NCBI GenBank assembly: GCA_021432635.1 | Contig: MU270032.1 | Span: forward strand, 1 to 64,000 | DNA: 64,000 nt | Origin: Thozetella sp. PMI_491 | Taxonomy: Eukaryota > Ascomycota > Sordariomycetes > Chaetosphaeriales > Chaetosphaeriaceae | Reading direction: 5' to 3' | Shown: positions 10,960-21,335 of the stretch, piece by piece | How the letters are laid out: the number at the start of each line of letters is the position of its first letter | Numbering within the stretch: position 1 is the first letter of the stretch | Program-made: the position numbers and the translations under genes | The notes under the pieces: model-generated | The model's database searches: none | The model's input: only the letters and a program-made list of their open reading frames with translations | Told to the model about the DNA's origin: nothing

Positions 10960-12675
10960 CTATAATCCACTAGTCATCTTCAACCCTTCTCTTACTTTTG
11001 CGACTAACAGCTCTGCATCTTTGGGATCAGGGCTAGGAGGTTCTGGTCCTGCATCACCAAATCGACTCTTGGGCAATTCAAGAGCTACCAAAGCACTCGT
11101 CCGGACAAACTGCTTCCGGAGCCAGTGAATCTGCCCGGGCCGAAGGCTACGGCTGAGAAGCACGGTGCCCTGGCTTTGCCCAGAGAGCAGGTTCATGATC
11201 GAGCCCAGACACATCATCATGTGCCATGGCCCCTGCATCACCATGTGGCCGCGGTGAGATTGGTAGCTCATGTAATTATCACTCGCCTTGTACCTGAGAA
11301 AGGGTTCGCTGGTCGGATCGAGATCGAAGTAGGAGGGATGGACAAAGGTTGGGTTCGTAACATCGGAAAGGGCGCCCCGTCCAAATCGGTTGCCGACGTG
11401 GAAGGGAACACTATGGCAGACCGCATCGAGGATCTCCTGGACCCGTTCCTGGGCGAGACGGATGAGCGTAATATGGGCTTCACTGACGTCATCGCTTTGG
11501 TCCGGTGGAGTTCCTGCCGCCGGGGAACTGAAGCCAGTCTGGCAATGGAGAATGGCAAGTTTGATTTTGAGTAGAATCAGCTGATAGGATCGCCAGATAT
11601 TCCAGATTGCCGCCACTTGACTCGCCGGGTAGATGTGGCACTCTCCCGCATAGGTTGGTATCGGTGGAAGGGCATCTGGTATGTTCGGCAGTGGCACCGG
11701 GGCCCAGTGGCTGGGCAGAATGCTCGGCCACTCTAACAAGCGATGTTCTATATCGTCTACTTCCTCGAGGAGGGTATGAAGCGTACGCTCCGAGGTCGAA
11801 ATCGCTCGCTTGGGGCCGCTTATGTGATTGGATGCATACTGGAGGTTCGCGATAGAGACACCGATTAGGTCAAGGGTCGAGGTGGGACTGTCGATCACAA
11901 GATTGCGTCTTATCCACGCTTCCATATCTGTGGGGAAAGCTGTTCCGGACTGCAATCGGTATGACACCTCGGAATGCAGTATACGGCGCACCACGTGGAG
12001 GCCGATCGATTCGTTGGTGATACCGAGGCCGTTTCGCATAAACATGGCGACGGCGCCGTCGTGATGAGTTCGGCTTGCTTCACGGAAGCCATAAGTGGCG
12101 TTCATGTTCTCGTAGAATTGCAAGATGATGGCAGCGAACGGCGTCGCGGGATTTTGCCTCTCGTCTGGGTTCTGCAACGCCGAACCTAGCCGCGCTAGGG
12201 CGGCACCGAGCGGCGGATGAGGTACTGTGAAGCTGCGAGCATCCCCACGCCAGAGCGTTAGCATGCGCGTGGCGAGGGCGGTTACGGCGGCGGTGGCTGC
12301 TGAATCCCTAGGTTCCATCGTGACGACAGAAGGCAGGGCTTCGAAGAAGCCCCGGGTTGAGGCCTGCGTGCGACCGACATCGACAAAGTAGTTGAAGAAG
12401 AAGCCTAAGGCGAGGTCTGGCTCGGGATAGCTCGGCGAATGGGCTGGCGCGGTGCGGGCGGCGACTGCGTTGGGATGGTAGGACGCCGGGATTTGTGGCT
12501 GCTGTGCATCGGAAGCCACCTGGATTTTAAATCGTAGCTTGAGCGGCTTCTTCTCGTAGCCGGCACAGCTGAAGCCCAGACGCTGGCAGGTTTGGCACGT
12601 GGGCCTGCCTTCATCGCACCGGACCCGACGCGCCTTGCAGGTGTGGCAGCCCCTAGACGGGCCCCTATTGACCAT
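10960..12675 (-). CDS. Zn2Cys6 fungal transcription factor
   Basis: Single-exon regulator of 571 residues starting at MVNRGPSRGCHTC; an upstream in-frame ATG at 12792 would add 39 residues of no known family character. The zinc cluster (CHTCKARRVRCDEGRPTC followed by CQRLGFSC spacing) begins around residue 9 and is followed by a basic linker, as in the C6 regulators with a Fungal_trans_2-like body. The middle (RMLTLWRGDARSF, NMNATYGFREASRTHHDGAVAMFMRNG) is helical and matches the usual regulatory domain. It lies tail-to-tail with the LITAF-type gene. Its targets cannot be read from the sequence. Confidence 0.88.
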   Translation of the reverse strand: MVNRGPSRGCHTCKARRVRCDEGRPTCQTCQRLGFSCAGYEKKPLKLRFKIQVASDAQQPQIPASYHPNAVAARTAPAHSPSYPEPDLALGFFFNYFVDVGRTQASTRGFFEALPSVVTMEPRDSAATAAVTALATRMLTLWRGDARSFTVPHPPLGAALARLGSALQNPDERQNPATPFAAIILQFYENMNATYGFREASRTHHDGAVAMFMRNGLGITNESIGLHVVRRILHSEVSYRLQSGTAFPTDMEAWIRRNLVIDSPTSTLDLIGVSIANLQYASNHISGPKRAISTSERTLHTLLEEVDDIEHRLLEWPSILPSHWAPVPLPNIPDALPPIPTYAGECHIYPASQVAAIWNIWRSYQLILLKIKLAILHCQTGFSSPAAGTPPDQSDDVSEAHITLIRLAQERVQEILDAVCHSVPFHVGNRFGRGALSDVTNPTFVHPSYFDLDPTSEPFLRYKASDNYMSYQSHRGHMVMQGPWHMMMCLGSIMNLLSGQSQGTVLLSRSLRPGQIHWLRKQFVRTSALVALELPKSRFGDAGPEPPSPDPKDAELLVAKVREGLKMTSGL

Positions 12676-13119
12676 GCTAGCAAGGATGGATGGGACTTGG
12701 AGACTATCCGCGGACCCGGATCGGCTGTTTTGACACCTTCGATATGCGGCAAGACTACGAGCATGGGCAGAGGCGAGGTGGTCTTCAGTCAACTGGGTGC
12801 GTGAGAAGGCCCATTATCTGGGGCACGACATTGAGAACTAGTCCGATTTAAGCTAATCTTTTGCGATTGGTCAAGTGCAGGGTCGCTGACCCGCTCACGG
12901 CCTATATAGCACAGCCATCCTGCAAGTCAGCGGTCCGTCCCAGTCATCAGAGGCTTGATCGACAAAAGGGCTGACGGATGATCTTGGCAGACTATGTGCA
13001 ACGTAGAATATCTTGGCAACTTTGCTCAGCAAGAGAAAGGATTTGCTCTTGACACGCAGAGCCACAATGAGGAGACCAGAAACGGGGCAAATATTCCCCG
13101 GCTGATAGGTGAGACGCAT

Positions 13120-13160
<41 letters not shown>

Positions 13161-13386
13161 GAAAAATTAATAATAACAATAAAATGACCTTATGAAGAGC
13201 TTGGACCACATGAAGGATACACGACTAGCCCCCGAGAAAGGTGCCTGGAGCGGGCTTGGAGTTGGCTGGCTCTGCTCTTGAGCATTCAGAAAATGGAACA
13301 CCTCTAAACTACCCTTGCGCCTTTCTAGCTTCCCAGCTCTTCCGCTATCACACCTTAGGCGGTGGAATATCCGGATGTAGCTTGCT
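12676..13386. other. Intergenic with 39-base poly-T
   Basis: No gene supported. An uninterrupted run of 39 T lies at 13121-13159 (poly-A on the minus strand). On the minus strand an open frame reads straight through it into poly-lysine, which is an artefact of the homopolymer. The tract could be the tail of an old retroposed insert or a slippage-grown homopolymer. Confidence 0.6.
13121..13159. repeat. Poly-T homopolymer (39 bases)
   Basis: Uninterrupted thymidine run, by far the longest homopolymer in the window. Length may be affected by sequencing error. Confidence 0.95.
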
Positions 13387-15500
13387 TTAATCGCCATACG
13401 TTTGATAAAGATCAACACACCAACGCTCCGGCCCTCCAGTCCTCTAATGTAAGTCGTGGATATATGTAGCCCGTAATATTGACCAGTGCTGATAGCTGGC
13501 TCACCTGTCCATGAGCAGGGAGAATGCTACAATCTCTATTAGTGATACTTATACTTTTGTGCCATAGAGAGCCGACTCACATCGCGTCTTCTGTTAGTCC
13601 ATCCTGGACAAGTTGGTCTAACCACTGTCTCATGATTGCCTGGTCCGACTGCTCTGCTGGCATCCCAGCTTGCCAAGCATCTGCTTCGAAAACGGCTATA
13701 GATGAGTTGGGATGAGGGCACTTGCTTGCGATCACAGCATAAGACCAATCAGCTGCATGGGTTGCCTCTGGTTGCCACATGAACCAAGCCTGAATGTCGT
13801 CGTCGGCGTAAACGAAGGGATGAGTATCGTTGAAGGTTTCAAACGTGGCATTTGGAATACTGGACCAATACTTCACAGCCATGTCAGGGACAATTAATTT
13901 AGCTCCCGCGGCGACATATTCTTGAGCCCCGCCACTGTGGTCTCGGTGGTGGTGAGAAGGCTGCGAGATCCTAGTTAGCATGCGAGCCAAGGTCCTACAA
14001 GTATTCGCATGCGGGAAAACGGACCCAGAGATGTGTAATGGGCTTCTTCAAGTTTTCTGAAACCCATTGAATAACATTGCTCGTCCACTGGGGAGGTGCG
14101 TCGCCAACAATGACCTGATTCTGGAACTCAAGGACCAACTGTTTAACGCCGAGGGTGTCGTTGTCAAGGATCAACCAATGGACAGTAGGCAGCCCAGGTA
14201 CCGGTTGTTCTGCCCGGAGGTCGTCTACACTAGACTGGGTTATTCCGCCCCATAGCATGTTGGAACTGAACTCGGTTATGCGGGCGTGAGATATTCCTTG
14301 CACCCTCTTCGGGGCAGATTTCGGGAACATACTTTCGTTTGCCGGCAGCCCGTCAAAAAAGTCAGACGAAAAGTCCGGATTCACAATTATCTCCTCAACG
14401 ATGTAGTCCTCGATGGTAGCATCCAGCTTTTGCGAAGATGAATTGTAGATCGTTTGAACGTGATGAGGGAACATGATGCCATCAACAGCATGGTAATCGC
14501 TCAAGTAGAGGTCGTTAGTGGACATTCCGTATACAGGGTGGTCCTCAAGGGTGCGAATGATGCGCGGGAAGTATGTTTCTCGATCGAGTACAACGGACAC
14601 GTCAAGGGCAGGTGCGTGCACTGTTTGAATTTTTAGAAAAGAAGACATACGGGATTTTGTCAGAGAGCCGCACCTGCTACCATTTGTTCATCGTTCACCA
14701 TAACCGATGTCATGAAGTTGCCATTACTCTTTTTGATCTAGGGAGTTTAATAATCAAGTCTGGCCCTTCTGGATTCTACCAAAGTTGACTTACTTTGGAA
14801 AGCAATTTTGGTGATAACATTTCTCCATGTAACACGAGATATTCCGCAAGCGCGGCTAGTTACGTGAGCGAACTCTCCATGTAAAGTACTGACAAATTGT
14901 TTGTAACAGCTGGTGTGAGCGACTTACCATCCGTGTATCCGGAAGCTAGATCCGTAGGAAGCCAAATTTGGTTATTTCCACGTACATAGCAGGCGAAGCC
15001 GTCGTCTCCACCGCGAACAACAAGAGAGAAGTCGATGGGGTCCAGTTTGGGAGAATCCCAAATCCAGTAATCTAGCAAAGTGTTAGCGACAATCTCCAAA
15101 GAGAGTCAATTTTGACAGAGTGCACTTGCTCGAAGGGATGAAGTGTCTATCGATCCGCTGCTCGAGCACGGCAGAAGAAAATCGAAATGATATGTTCTGG
15201 TGGCCGGCTATCGCCACCGCTGTGTCTGCTCTTGTGAGTTCGTAGCTTTGCATCAAGCTACGCGACCTGTACGTGCTTTGGTCTGTTAATAAATGGGAAG
15301 TAATAAAAAGATGGAATATAATACTTCGGAACATGGTACGTTACTCCTGCTAAGTTGTTGATCGCGACCTCGCCTCCTAAGGCGTTCAAAGCATCGTTGA
15401 GCAGAGCCGTCGCAGAAGAACTGTTGGACAAAGAAACAGAACTTCTGATACAGACTAAAAGACATAGCGTAACGGCCGTGGTTATTCTTTTGAAAGCCAT
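13387..15500 (-). CDS. Secreted metallo-beta-lactamase-fold hydrolase
   Basis: At least eight exons on the minus strand: 15500-15325, 15266-15130, 15071-14928, 14855-14794, 14737-14674, 14620-14025, 13960-13581, 13526 onward. The N-terminus is a signal peptide (FKRITTAVTLCLLVCIRSSVS). Family blocks follow: SLMQSYELTRADTAVAIAG, DSPKLDPIDFSLVVRGG, DGFACYVRGNNQIWLPTDLA, EYLVLHGEMLSPKLLS, RTLEDHPVYG, then THLW and the zinc motif PSHHHRDHSGGA (H-x-H-x-D-H). Later ATHAADWSYAVI may supply another metal ligand. The intron at 15129-15072 has a GC donor. The 3' end is uncertain: either stop 13412 by reading through after PAHGQ, or a further intron and stop 13387. Fungal relatives are annotated only as MBL-fold proteins; the substrate is unknown. 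The gene is divergent from a Zn2Cys6 regulator. Confidence 0.82.
15072..15129 (-). other. GC-AG intron (MBL-fold gene)
   Basis: 58-base intron, donor GCAAGT after CCTTCGA, acceptor gctag. Needed to join the IPS and YWIWDSP reading frames. Confidence 0.65.
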
Positions 15501-15961
15501 TAGAGCTCGTTAGTACTTTGGTGGGATAAATGTACGTCTAGAAATATTTGTGTCTGTTTTGCCGCTGTTGATGAGTAGACTTACCAGGGAATGGCAGGCG
15601 CCCTTTATATCAAGCATGAATGATACCTATCTGTCTATAATATTGAAAATTGGAGCAAAACGAACGGAGCGGCTCTGAATAGCCCGCCGTGTTGCGCCGA
15701 GAGCAACCTGGCTACTAGGTTGCCAGATACGTGGTGACCTCATCCCGGCCACGTAATCTCTGTAAGAGGAAAAGCTTAAATGAGCCACCCTGATTCGTCG
15801 CAGCCTTGCGTAGACTTGGACTTTAAAGCCTCTCAGCTTCCCACATTAGTTGGTACAGTCTGAGTCAGCTGCTTAGGCGCGGCTTTGAATAAGACCCCGC
15901 CCTCCGCTCATGTCAGGAGGGGCGGTCAAGTATAATGTAGATTGAGCCGACCGAATTCACC
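15501..15961. promoter_or_regulatory. Shared divergent promoter region
   Basis: A 461-base spacer between the start of the MBL-fold hydrolase gene (minus) and the regulator (plus). It presumably drives both genes. I see no perfect long palindrome; no operator can be named. Confidence 0.5.
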
Positions 15962-17881
15962 ATGATACACACCAAACCCTGCTCAACTTACGAACCGCCA
16001 TCCAACATGACCATATCTCCTCCTTCCGAGGTCGGTCTCGCTAGCGGATCGGTTCGGTTGAATCGGAGCTGTCGAGAATGCCAACGACGCAAGATCAAGT
16101 GCATTGTTCCGGCGACGACCCTCGATCCAATGAAATGTATGAGGTGCTCAAAACTCGCTATTGATTGCGTCTTTCTTCCTCCAATTATTAAAAAGAAGAG
16201 AAAAAGGAACGAATCACGGATCAAGCAGCTTGAACAGAGGCTAGAAGAGTTACAGGAAGCGATCGCTGCTGGCCCGGGCTTGGTAGCACTCTCTCAAGAA
16301 ATTCGAGGTCAACATGACAACGCGCCGCTCTCTGTCACATCGGAAGTACCGAAGCAGCTTAACTTAGTACCCACGACAGAGGAATGCTATCCGCGGACGC
16401 TCGCCAGCGACTTAGACTATGAGGCCGAGCATTCACTGGTCTTTGGAGGCGTTGATCCTGCGATAGAAGAGGAGCTCTATTCAGCATTTTGCACAAGTCT
16501 TGCACCAAATTATCCGCTATTTCAACCCCCTGAGCCATCCTTTTGGCAAGATGTAAAGATGGAACGGCCCGGTTTCTTCATGGCCTCACTCGCAGCAGCC
16601 AGCGGTATCATTAAGCCGAAGCTCTCAGCGCAACTCTTCCAGTCAGCGAGCAGATATATAGCAGAGAAGGTAGTCATCGCTGGACATAAGTCACTAGATC
16701 TTGTGCAGACACTACTTATTCTATCAACATGGCATCCACCTCCGGCCAGGTTCCAGGAGCTCAAGTTCACCCAATACGCCCATATGGCAGCAACTATGAT
16801 GGTGGACCTCCGCGCTTCTAACAAATGCTATGACGAACAATACTTGCACGACGGGCTCAGATTCTCTATAGATGAGAGGATGGAAGCATGGAGGACTTCT
16901 TTAGCATGCTATTTTCTTTGCTCCAGGTAAGTGTCGCCAAAGGTGCAACACACATAGCACGTAAGACTAACGTACCCATGCAGTATATCGCTCTCATACC
17001 ATAGACCAAACGTGCTGCGTTATGACCAGTGGGTGGAACATTGCCTCGCTGGCCTTGAGTCATCGTCTTCACTAAGCGACCGTCGGCTGGTAGAACTAGC
17101 GAAGCTCCAGAGGCTTGTTGAGGAGACTTTTGAGGCGCTTGGGCTAGACAATGAGACATCTGCAGACATCTCGGATGTGCGTGCCAACTTCGCACTGGCT
17201 GCTTGTGTCGAGCAGGTAGAGCAGTGGAGGCGGTCCACTGCACAACAAATCATGAACGGTGAGAAAAAAGTTTGTTCCGGAGCAGACGTGCTCAATACTC
17301 ACATCTCTACAGGCCCGATGATAATCCACTGTCAAATGATACTCATAAAACTCCACGAGCACGCCCTCTACGACGGGCACGACCTTAGCGATTTCCGCCC
17401 TCCATACATTATACGTTCCCACCCACAAACGAAAAAGCCCTTCGCGGAAGCTGGCTGGGAAGCTGCACGATCATTTGCGCTTTGCGTGACTTCCGCTCAC
17501 AGTCTTATCCATTCATTTCTAAATCTCAGCACGGATGTCCTCAAGTCAGTCCCGGTCATCATCTATACGAGGATGATGTATGCTACAGTGGTCTTAATCA
17601 AATGCCATGTATCGATGAAAATGTCCCTTGAACTAATGAATGGAGAGGTTGGAGAGGACTTGGACGTGAAGGGCGTCCTGCTGCGACTCTTAGACAAGTT
17701 GGATTCTGTTCAGCTACAACAACAAGAGCCCATACCGGTGCCGGCCGTCTTTCGCAGCATACTGTCGAATGTTGCGGAATGGTGCAAAAATCACCTGAAT
17801 CACGGTCTACACCGAATCGAAGAGGACATAATTGAGCCATTGATACACTTAAGTATTAACTGCGCAAAAACGAATATCTGA
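15962..17881 (+). CDS. Zn2Cys6 fungal transcription factor
   Basis: Regulator with the zinc cluster after about 37 residues: CRECQRRKIKC, then an 11-residue loop to CMRC and a final Cys. That loop is longer than the usual six residues but occurs in one branch of the family. A basic KKKRKRNESR segment and a coiled-coil (IKQLEQRLEELQEAIA) follow, as in Gal4-type dimerisation regions. Exon 1 ends near 16926 (CSS joined across an intron that ends in atgcag at about 16982); exon 2 continues with ISLSYHRPNVLRYDQW. A 54-base segment within STAQQIMN|GPMIIHC has GT/AG ends and keeps the frame whether or not it is spliced. The middle (FHGVDPAIEEELYSAF-like to LILSTWHPPP) is the Fungal_trans-type body. 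An alternative start is ATG 16007. It is divergent from the MBL-fold hydrolase, which it may control. Confidence 0.85.
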
Positions 17882-19265
17882 GGTTTTAAGACAGATCATC
17901 TCCCGCAATGGCTAGCTCGATGGAACTAGACGGCTATGTACCTTGTTGCTGATTTCCAGTGGGAAAGATACTGACGACTAAAGAGTTAGCGCCGCTCATT
18001 GTGGCAAACGTCTCATACATAGGATTTGACTAAATTCCTGTTCCTTCGATTCTACAAAAGCTCTCTGAACGCGACCGACTGCTCTAAGAAGATCACGCTT
18101 CCTATGCTTAGTGCGTTGTGTGTCTAGGTCGATCACGCAGTCCGAAATGTGTTTTGATGAGGTGATTGTTTTCTTTGGGAAGAGTTTGAGTATTGGCTAT
18201 ACCCTAGTACTAGTTCTTCTGGCTGATAGAAGGACAAGCTGTGCAAGTAGGTGTATTGTTTATCGAAAAGAATGCAGTGCGATAGTTACATGTATGCTCG
18301 GTAGTAGCTGGGACGTGCCTCAAACTATATCCACAAGCGGACTCTGGACCTGCATGTTACAGTACAAATAACTATAACTATCAGGCGATTAGACCTGTTG
18401 TTCCTGATACTTGGCCTAGCCGCATTAGTGTTAGCTGGCCCGATTGATGGGAGACAAGGCCCACTCCAAGGTGCTGTTGGCACTAACCTACCATGGTAGA
18501 GGTAGAGAGTTTCATCTCAGGAGACTACGCTAGAATCTGCTTCTCCATCAATATCAGACTCTAGCCTAACGTCCTATCTTCGGATGGTTACATGTTGATA
18601 CTAGATTTCAGCGTTATTAACGACTAGGCCCGATACCTTTCGTCTTTGTTTTCCTTATTGATAGGTAAAATTCCTATCAGACTCGATCTTGGAAAGGGAG
18701 CCGCAGTGTAAATCAGCTGAGAAAAAAGGAAAATGCGGCAAGCTTTTGAGCTTAAAGGTACACATAACTGGATCCGATGTATTTAGCTAGATTGCATGAG
18801 CAAGGCGTTCCCTTTCAATGAGCTGTTCTCATGTTTCGAGAACAGCTAGCTACAGCTAGGCTGAAACTTAGGCCTCTGCTATGGCCAGGCGCGATTCCTC
18901 TTATGTCCAAATTTGAAATCGCACCTGACCGCAAAAATCTATATAGTCCAACAAGGAAAAGGATGATAAGATATAATTTGTGTTACTACTGGCTTCGTTG
19001 GTGGCTAAAACAGATGACATCTGCTGATGCGACGAGAAAGCTATATGGGTGCTATGTGGGCTCCATCAGCTGTCAGTGATTGTCACCGCCACCTTTCCCT
19101 TTAGCCAATTTTGTGTATGATTTTCATCTCCTCGATGTACTCTTATGTGCGATACTAGATGCTGCTTCGCACCTAGACTGGCTACTGTCGCGATTACGGC
19201 ATGCAGAGACAGTAACTCTGGCGTATCACGCGAGCCGAGCTTCCCAGAAACTTTCATGAGATAGA
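17882..19265. other. Intergenic, gene-poor and A/T-rich
   Basis: About 1.4 kb with many short stops in all frames and no recognisable protein. Looks like decayed sequence plus the promoter of the next gene. No terminal inverted repeats were seen. Confidence 0.55.
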
Positions 19266-20591
19266 ATGACCAAATTTGACAATACTCACCAGACACGGAA
19301 AATAGAGGAAAACGACTCTATGTACATTACAGCTTCAACTACCGCTGCCATCCTGGAAGCGCGTCAAGCACAACAGTCTATACAGGAGCTGCAGGCGTCC
19401 ATTCAACAACTCCAGCAAAGTATTGTGACACTCGATAGGTCCGCCAACAGTGCGATAGCGAGTGTACGTTCTACAGCCGACGCGAGACTCCGTGATGTGG
19501 ATTCCAGTGCTGCTTCGGCTATTGCCAGCGTTCAGGCGGCCGCGTCTTCTGCGGCGAAAACGGTACCGGCCATTACTGCCACAGCCCTGGTGACAGCACC
19601 GGCTATTACCGTCACCGCCCTAGAAACAGCACCGGCCATCACCGTCACCGCCCTGGAAACAGCACCAGCCGTCACCATCACAGAGTCGGAAACAGCAGCT
19701 GCCATAACCATTACGGAGGTGGGAACAATAGCTACTATCACTGTCACGGCCTTAAAAACAGCGCCTGCTATCACAGTCACAGCATCGGTGACGGCACCCA
19801 CCATTACAATTACCGCTTTAGAAACGGCAGACGCAAGCACCATTACAGCCGTGGTAACAGCTCCAGCGACTACCATCACGGCCTTGAAGCCGTCACCCGC
19901 TGTAACAGTCACGGCGGTAGGAGAGGCACCACCGCCCGCCGCCACCGTCACGGCCTCTGCAGTAGTGGCAACGGCCACTGTCACAAGCTTTGCAACAGTG
20001 ACCGAAACTGTCACAATTGACAACGTTTCCCCCAAGAGAGTTTCTCCATCTTCTCTAACCATGGTATCGCCAGTAGAGAGCGATGCTACAGGCCCTGATC
20101 AGGTATGTATATTTGGTCTTCGGCCTGCAAGGATTGCCTGGGAACTGACTCAAGTATTTGAACTCTTTCAGTCGTCTGATTCACAGCCATCGGTCGATTC
20201 CGGCACGTCCAACACTCCTGTCAACGCCGTGGCGATTGTAGGATTTATTGTGGGCGTGATAGGACTGATTGCGCTGGGGTTGGCTCTTTGGAGTACGTAT
20301 CGGCGACGAAGTCGGAGCTCCACGATGGATTCCTCGAAGATCGGAAACGTTTCGAGACCATCTAGTCCTCAACAAGGCTACAGAGACACGAAGGAAAAGT
20401 GGCGGACAGAGTCTGAAACGTCGCCGAAAGAAAGAAAGTTTATGCCCTTCAGCCTATGGCCTAGTGGGTGGCGACGAACCAGTGATCGCCTATCATTCCA
20501 AGATATCGGACTCCCGTCTATGTTTATCATGAAGGCAACAAAGGGGGCGGGGCCGACGGATAGCATCAAGGGAAGAAGGGAGGGCAGGTAG
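19266..20591 (+). CDS. Membrane protein with long Thr-x-Thr repeat ectodomain
   Basis: No known family recognised. Residues 40-100 form a heptad-like, Gln/Ala-rich helix (SIQELQASIQQLQQSIVTLD). Residues about 100-250 are a degenerate 11-residue repeat of the pattern (A)PAITVTALETA with T-x-T at nearly every unit, some 13 units. After KRVSPSSLTMVSP there is a likely 69-base intron (about 20103-20171, gtatgt…ttcag) that is a multiple of three. Next come a Ser-rich hinge, one membrane helix (VAIVGFIVGVIGLIALGLALW), a stop-transfer YRRRSRSS and a charged cytosolic tail, arranged as in fungal Mid2/WSC-type surface proteins. No signal peptide is visible at ATG 19266 or at ATG 19320, so an unrecognised 5' exon is possible. 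Confidence 0.6.
   Translation: MTKFDNTHQTRKIEENDSMYITASTTAAILEARQAQQSIQELQASIQQLQQSIVTLDRSANSAIASVRSTADARLRDVDSSAASAIASVQAAASSAAKTVPAITATALVTAPAITVTALETAPAITVTALETAPAVTITESETAAAITITEVGTIATITVTALKTAPAITVTASVTAPTITITALETADASTITAVVTAPATTITALKPSPAVTVTAVGEAPPPAATVTASAVVATATVTSFATVTETVTIDNVSPKRVSPSSLTMVSPVESDATGPDQVCIFGLRPARIAWELTQVFELFQSSDSQPSVDSGTSNTPVNAVAIVGFIVGVIGLIALGLALWSTYRRRSRSSTMDSSKIGNVSRPSSPQQGYRDTKEKWRTESETSPKERKFMPFSLWPSGWRRTSDRLSFQDIGLPSMFIMKATKGAGPTDSIKGRREGR
19560..20025 (+). repeat. Degenerate 33-base tandem repeat encoding TVTALETAPAI
   Basis: Protein-level 11-residue units (ITVTALETAPA, VTITESETAAA, ITITEVGTIAT, ITVTALKTAPA and so on). DNA units have diverged at third positions, so selection on the peptide pattern seems likely. 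Confidence 0.75.
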
Positions 20592-21335
20592 TGGGTAGTT
20601 GTCTCGATCGTGGACCATGCCCTTGATAGGAGTTGCGCTAAGAAAGCAAGCCCGATTGTGGGTATATTAAAGGTATGACCCGTCGGAGAATTTCTTGACC
20701 CAATGCCGTACTGGCTGTAGTAGGGCGGTTTCTGCGACACACTGCCTTGTTTCGTTCTGTTGGTCTAGCGCCAGCACAAATTAGGTTGGCATCCGGTCTC
20801 AACACCAGTATACGCTTAGCGGTTGGGAAATTTTATAAAATGGGTAGCGATTCTATCTAAGTTCTCGTATTTTCTCGCTGGGTTTAACAAGAATATATTT
20901 AGGACTACAGCCTATAGCTGATAAAAGATAATTTTTCAGTGCGCTTCTCGTGACACCGCCATGTCTCAGACAGCTGATTGCGGGGTGGAGCGGAGCTAAG
21001 GTATGCGCTAGCAGCGGGAAAGTCGGTCAACTAATGAAACCAGAAGAAGTTAGAGACGCCCAAAAAGTGAGCCGTCTTTGCTAGCTTGCTGTTTATGGAA
21101 ACAATCGCCATCAGCCTCAGATCCGTGGCTGAGACTGTGGACATTTTTATTGTTAATTGCCTTTGTGCACGGTCGGTATTGCATGATCGGCATGGGCCGA
21201 TCGACATTGGACCGGAATATAAATGTAGCCCTCGGAGTAGACCTACTTTGGCTTGAGGGTTTTCAGCGAGAAGTAGTTCTTCATTAGATCAATCTTCAGG
21301 TTCCTCTCCTTAGGCCACCAAAGGAAGAAATAGCA
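20592..21335. other. Intergenic, no gene seen
   Basis: About 0.75 kb containing the 3' region of the repeat protein gene and the promoter of the Vgb-like gene. No RNA gene or repeat identified. Confidence 0.55.

Noticed and set aside
19532-20062. 176-codon minus-strand frame antisense to the Thr-x-Thr repeat
   Set aside because: A repetitive shadow: GTC/GTG-rich complement of ACC/ACT codons keeps the opposite frame open without a real gene.
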